Source of the DNA: Niallia nealsonii
GTDB taxonomy: Bacteria > Bacillota > Bacilli > Bacillales > Cytobacillaceae
NCBI RefSeq assembly: GCF_002835805.1
Contig: NZ_PISE01000019.1
Coordinates: 45,694 to 109,693, forward strand
Direction: 5' to 3'
Length of the DNA stretch: 64,000 nucleotides
Of this stretch, positions 62,423-64,000 are shown piece by piece. Numbering within the stretch: the stretch's first letter is position 1; every line of letters begins with the position of its first letter. The position numbers were made by a program, and so were the translations under genes. The notes beneath the pieces are model-generated. The model saw only the letters and a list, made by a program, of their open reading frames with translations, was not told the origin of the DNA and made no database searches.

Positions 62423-63829
62423 CTAATTGGTTGAACTTTTGGTGTTCAACCGGAAGTCGCGTTTACTTTCATCGGCGAACTTTGGCTTCCTAAAAACACT
62501 GTTTCTATCTTGGAGACTTTTCTTTTTATAGGCAGTGAATCCAATGATTTCTTCTGTTTTCCAGATCCACCGCGTCTCTTTTTCTCCCCTATGTAGGTAA
62601 TAGACATTGTTGTCTATTTTGTCCTCTCCTTTTTGCTTGAAAGGACTACTAATAAGGAGATTGGAATTTCCTGCGACCATAATGTTGTTTTCAATTCTAT
62701 TTTGTTTTGTATTATATTGAAGGAGCAGCTGTCCGCCATCTTGGTATTTTGTATCGTTTTTATACAGGATATTGTCGGTAATTATGCTTTTTATGGTGCT
62801 TCCTCTTTTGCTGTCATATCCTCCTATTGCAATCCCTGCGCTTCTATTTTCATAAATCATATTTTTTCGTATAGTAATAAAACTGGTGAATTTGCCCGCA
62901 TGTTCGCTAGCCGCTTCTATTCCTATATCGTTTTTATATGTCTTATTTTTTTCAATAATAATCTCTTTTCCACCGTCCACATAGATTCCACCAGCGGAAT
63001 AATGGTTTCCATAGGCTGGATTTCCGTAACTGGATATTTGATAGACCGTGTTATTACTGATAATTCCGTTTCTTGCCTGATCAAACGCTTCATCAGGGGA
63101 TACGCCTTCAAATCCGATAGCATCAATTCCTATATTATCGTTTCGTCTTACGATATTGCGTGTAACTTTGAAGTTCGATACATTCCCGTTTAATACCAGC
63201 GTTTCACTGGCACCCAGTTTCATGTCTTCTAGTTTATTGCCCGAAATCAAAATATCTTCAATCGCTTGTGGTGCTTTTGTTCCGTATACAGCAATCCCAT
63301 GAGCGTTCCCATTTTTATGATGCGTTTCGATATGGTGAACATGGTTCCGCAAAATGCGGATTCCTTTTCCGCTCCCACTGATGAAGATGCCAATTGGCAC
63401 TAAGTCTTCTTGTCTTGTTTTGTAATTTTTGATTTCAAATCCATCAAGGGTGACATAGCTTTTGTCCTGTACCGATACTAAACCTTGATAGTCCCATGAT
63501 ACCTTAAGACCTCTCCCATCAATGATTGCCTTTTCCTTCGGATAAGCTTTAATAATGATAGGAGCATTTTTTAATCCAGATCGTCTTATGACAACTTGTT
63601 CATTGTAGATACCCTTTCTTACATAAACAGTTGTACCAGGTTTTGCTAAATTAACGGCTTTTTGTATGGTTTTTAAAGGCTTTTTCTTGCTTCCCACGTT
63701 TTTGTCATTTCCAGCCGAAGACACATATAATTTATTTTTCAAAGAGACCTTTTCTGCATTTCCATGCAGGACCATCCCAATTGAAAATGCCAGCAAAAGA
63801 GACATCATTACTCTTACTTTTTTCTTCAT
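62423..63829 (-). CDS. Secreted right-handed parallel beta-helix protein
   Basis: 468 residues. Signal peptide MKKKVRVMMSLLLAFSIGMV with likely cleavage around residue 25. YVSSAGNDKNVGSKKKPLKT opens a DUF1565/pectate lyase-3-like beta-helix with repeated short coils such as IIIEKNKTYKNDIGIEA, FITIRKNMIYENRSAGIAI and IITDNILYKND. Such folds occur in polysaccharide lyases, NosD-type and mannuronan-epimerase proteins. No catalytic residues can be assigned. Next to a plant-glycan cluster it may attack pectin-type chains outside the cell; this is inference from position. Confidence 0.85.
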   Translation of the reverse strand: MKKKVRVMMSLLLAFSIGMVLHGNAEKVSLKNKLYVSSAGNDKNVGSKKKPLKTIQKAVNLAKPGTTVYVRKGIYNEQVVIRRSGLKNAPIIIKAYPKEKAIIDGRGLKVSWDYQGLVSVQDKSYVTLDGFEIKNYKTRQEDLVPIGIFISGSGKGIRILRNHVHHIETHHKNGNAHGIAVYGTKAPQAIEDILISGNKLEDMKLGASETLVLNGNVSNFKVTRNIVRRNDNIGIDAIGFEGVSPDEAFDQARNGIISNNTVYQISSYGNPAYGNHYSAGGIYVDGGKEIIIEKNKTYKNDIGIEAASEHAGKFTSFITIRKNMIYENRSAGIAIGGYDSKRGSTIKSIITDNILYKNDTKYQDGGQLLLQYNTKQNRIENNIMVAGNSNLLISSPFKQKGEDKIDNNVYYLHRGEKETRWIWKTEEIIGFTAYKKKSLQDRNSVFRKPKFADESKRDFRLNTKSSTN

Positions 63830-64000
63830 CTATGTTCCCCTTTGTTGATTCTTTTAATTTAAACTATTACTTTTTCATCTTCTCTCATTTTTGTGTTCGC
63901 CTATATTCATTTGAGCAACTATTTATACGAACATAACCTTACTTAAATGTTGCGTCCTGTTAGGTGAAAAAGAAGCTGTGGAGTTAGTATATTTTTATGG
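63830..64000. other. Window end without recognised feature
   Basis: Upstream DNA of the beta-helix gene; AGGGGAACATAG-type ribosome site on the minus strand precedes its ATG. No further gene start is visible before the edge. Confidence 0.4.

Noticed and set aside
62633..63193. 186-codon plus-strand frame rich in Phe, Ile and Tyr
   Set aside because: It is an antisense shadow of the beta-helix gene, whose signal peptide and coil repeats are clear.
1..64000. CRISPR arrays, tRNA or rRNA genes, prophage modules
   Set aside because: No regularly spaced repeats, cloverleaf structures, rRNA-like stretches or phage structural genes were recognised on either strand.

Overview
The window reads as chromosomal DNA of a low-GC, endospore-forming Bacillaceae member. 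A YjcZ-type glycine/tyrosine-rich sporulation peptide, an H-type small acid-soluble spore protein, a LysM-3D cell-wall protein, a perfect TnrA-type box before an ammonium transporter, a TPP riboswitch before thiMDE, CcpA-type cre sites and a QdoR/LmrA-type operator all point that way. Niallia or Bacillus circulans-like is my guess; genus cannot be proven from this window.

Layout. 0-16 kb is core-type metabolism and housekeeping: the end of an MFS exporter, the fructose operon fruR-fruK-fruA, a DEDDh exonuclease with a DUF294 nucleotidyltransferase-like protein, amtB, yjcZ, riboswitch-controlled thiamine salvage (thiM-thiD-thiE), a two-gene permease (YcgQ/YcgR-like) next to a COG0523 metallochaperone-type GTPase, and sspH. 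16-26 kb is one long minus-strand operon: a dipeptide/oligopeptide-type ABC importer, an amidase, an M20 N-carbamoyl-amino-acid/allantoate-type amidohydrolase, and a divergent-architecture regulator at its head. It looks like uptake and nitrogen-releasing hydrolysis of an amide or carbamoyl compound.

26-42 kb is a patchwork with many signs of decay: a relic of a duplicated methyltransferase gene, an interrupted plus-strand fragment, an N-terminally short MutS-type ATPase, two copies of a dispersed Bacillus-type repeat, a MarR-MFS-saccharopine dehydrogenase-like unit whose MFS gene is broken, a cytochrome P450 with a second decayed copy 3.3 kb away, and a tandem pair of DUF2975 membrane proteins with a small Cro-type regulator. 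A small 47-codon gene has a promoter whose -35 element sits in the loop of a 15-bp inverted repeat.

43-62 kb is the most striking region: a quercetin 2,3-dioxygenase (qdoI) with a TetR regulator and twin operators, an efflux-type MFS, then two paralogous AraC regulators facing inward around two full-length GH78 alpha-L-rhamnosidases, a shortened GH78-like protein, a GH43 enzyme, and two sugar-type symporters, with several cre-like sites. None of the glycosidases has an export signal, so the locus looks like a system that imports intact plant rhamnosides (possibly flavonoid glycosides such as rutin or quercitrin, or pectin-derived rhamnosides), deglycosylates them inside the cell, and may open the released flavonol ring with QdoI. 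A secreted parallel beta-helix protein (pectinase-like fold) lies beyond the second AraC gene. The substrate assignment is inference.
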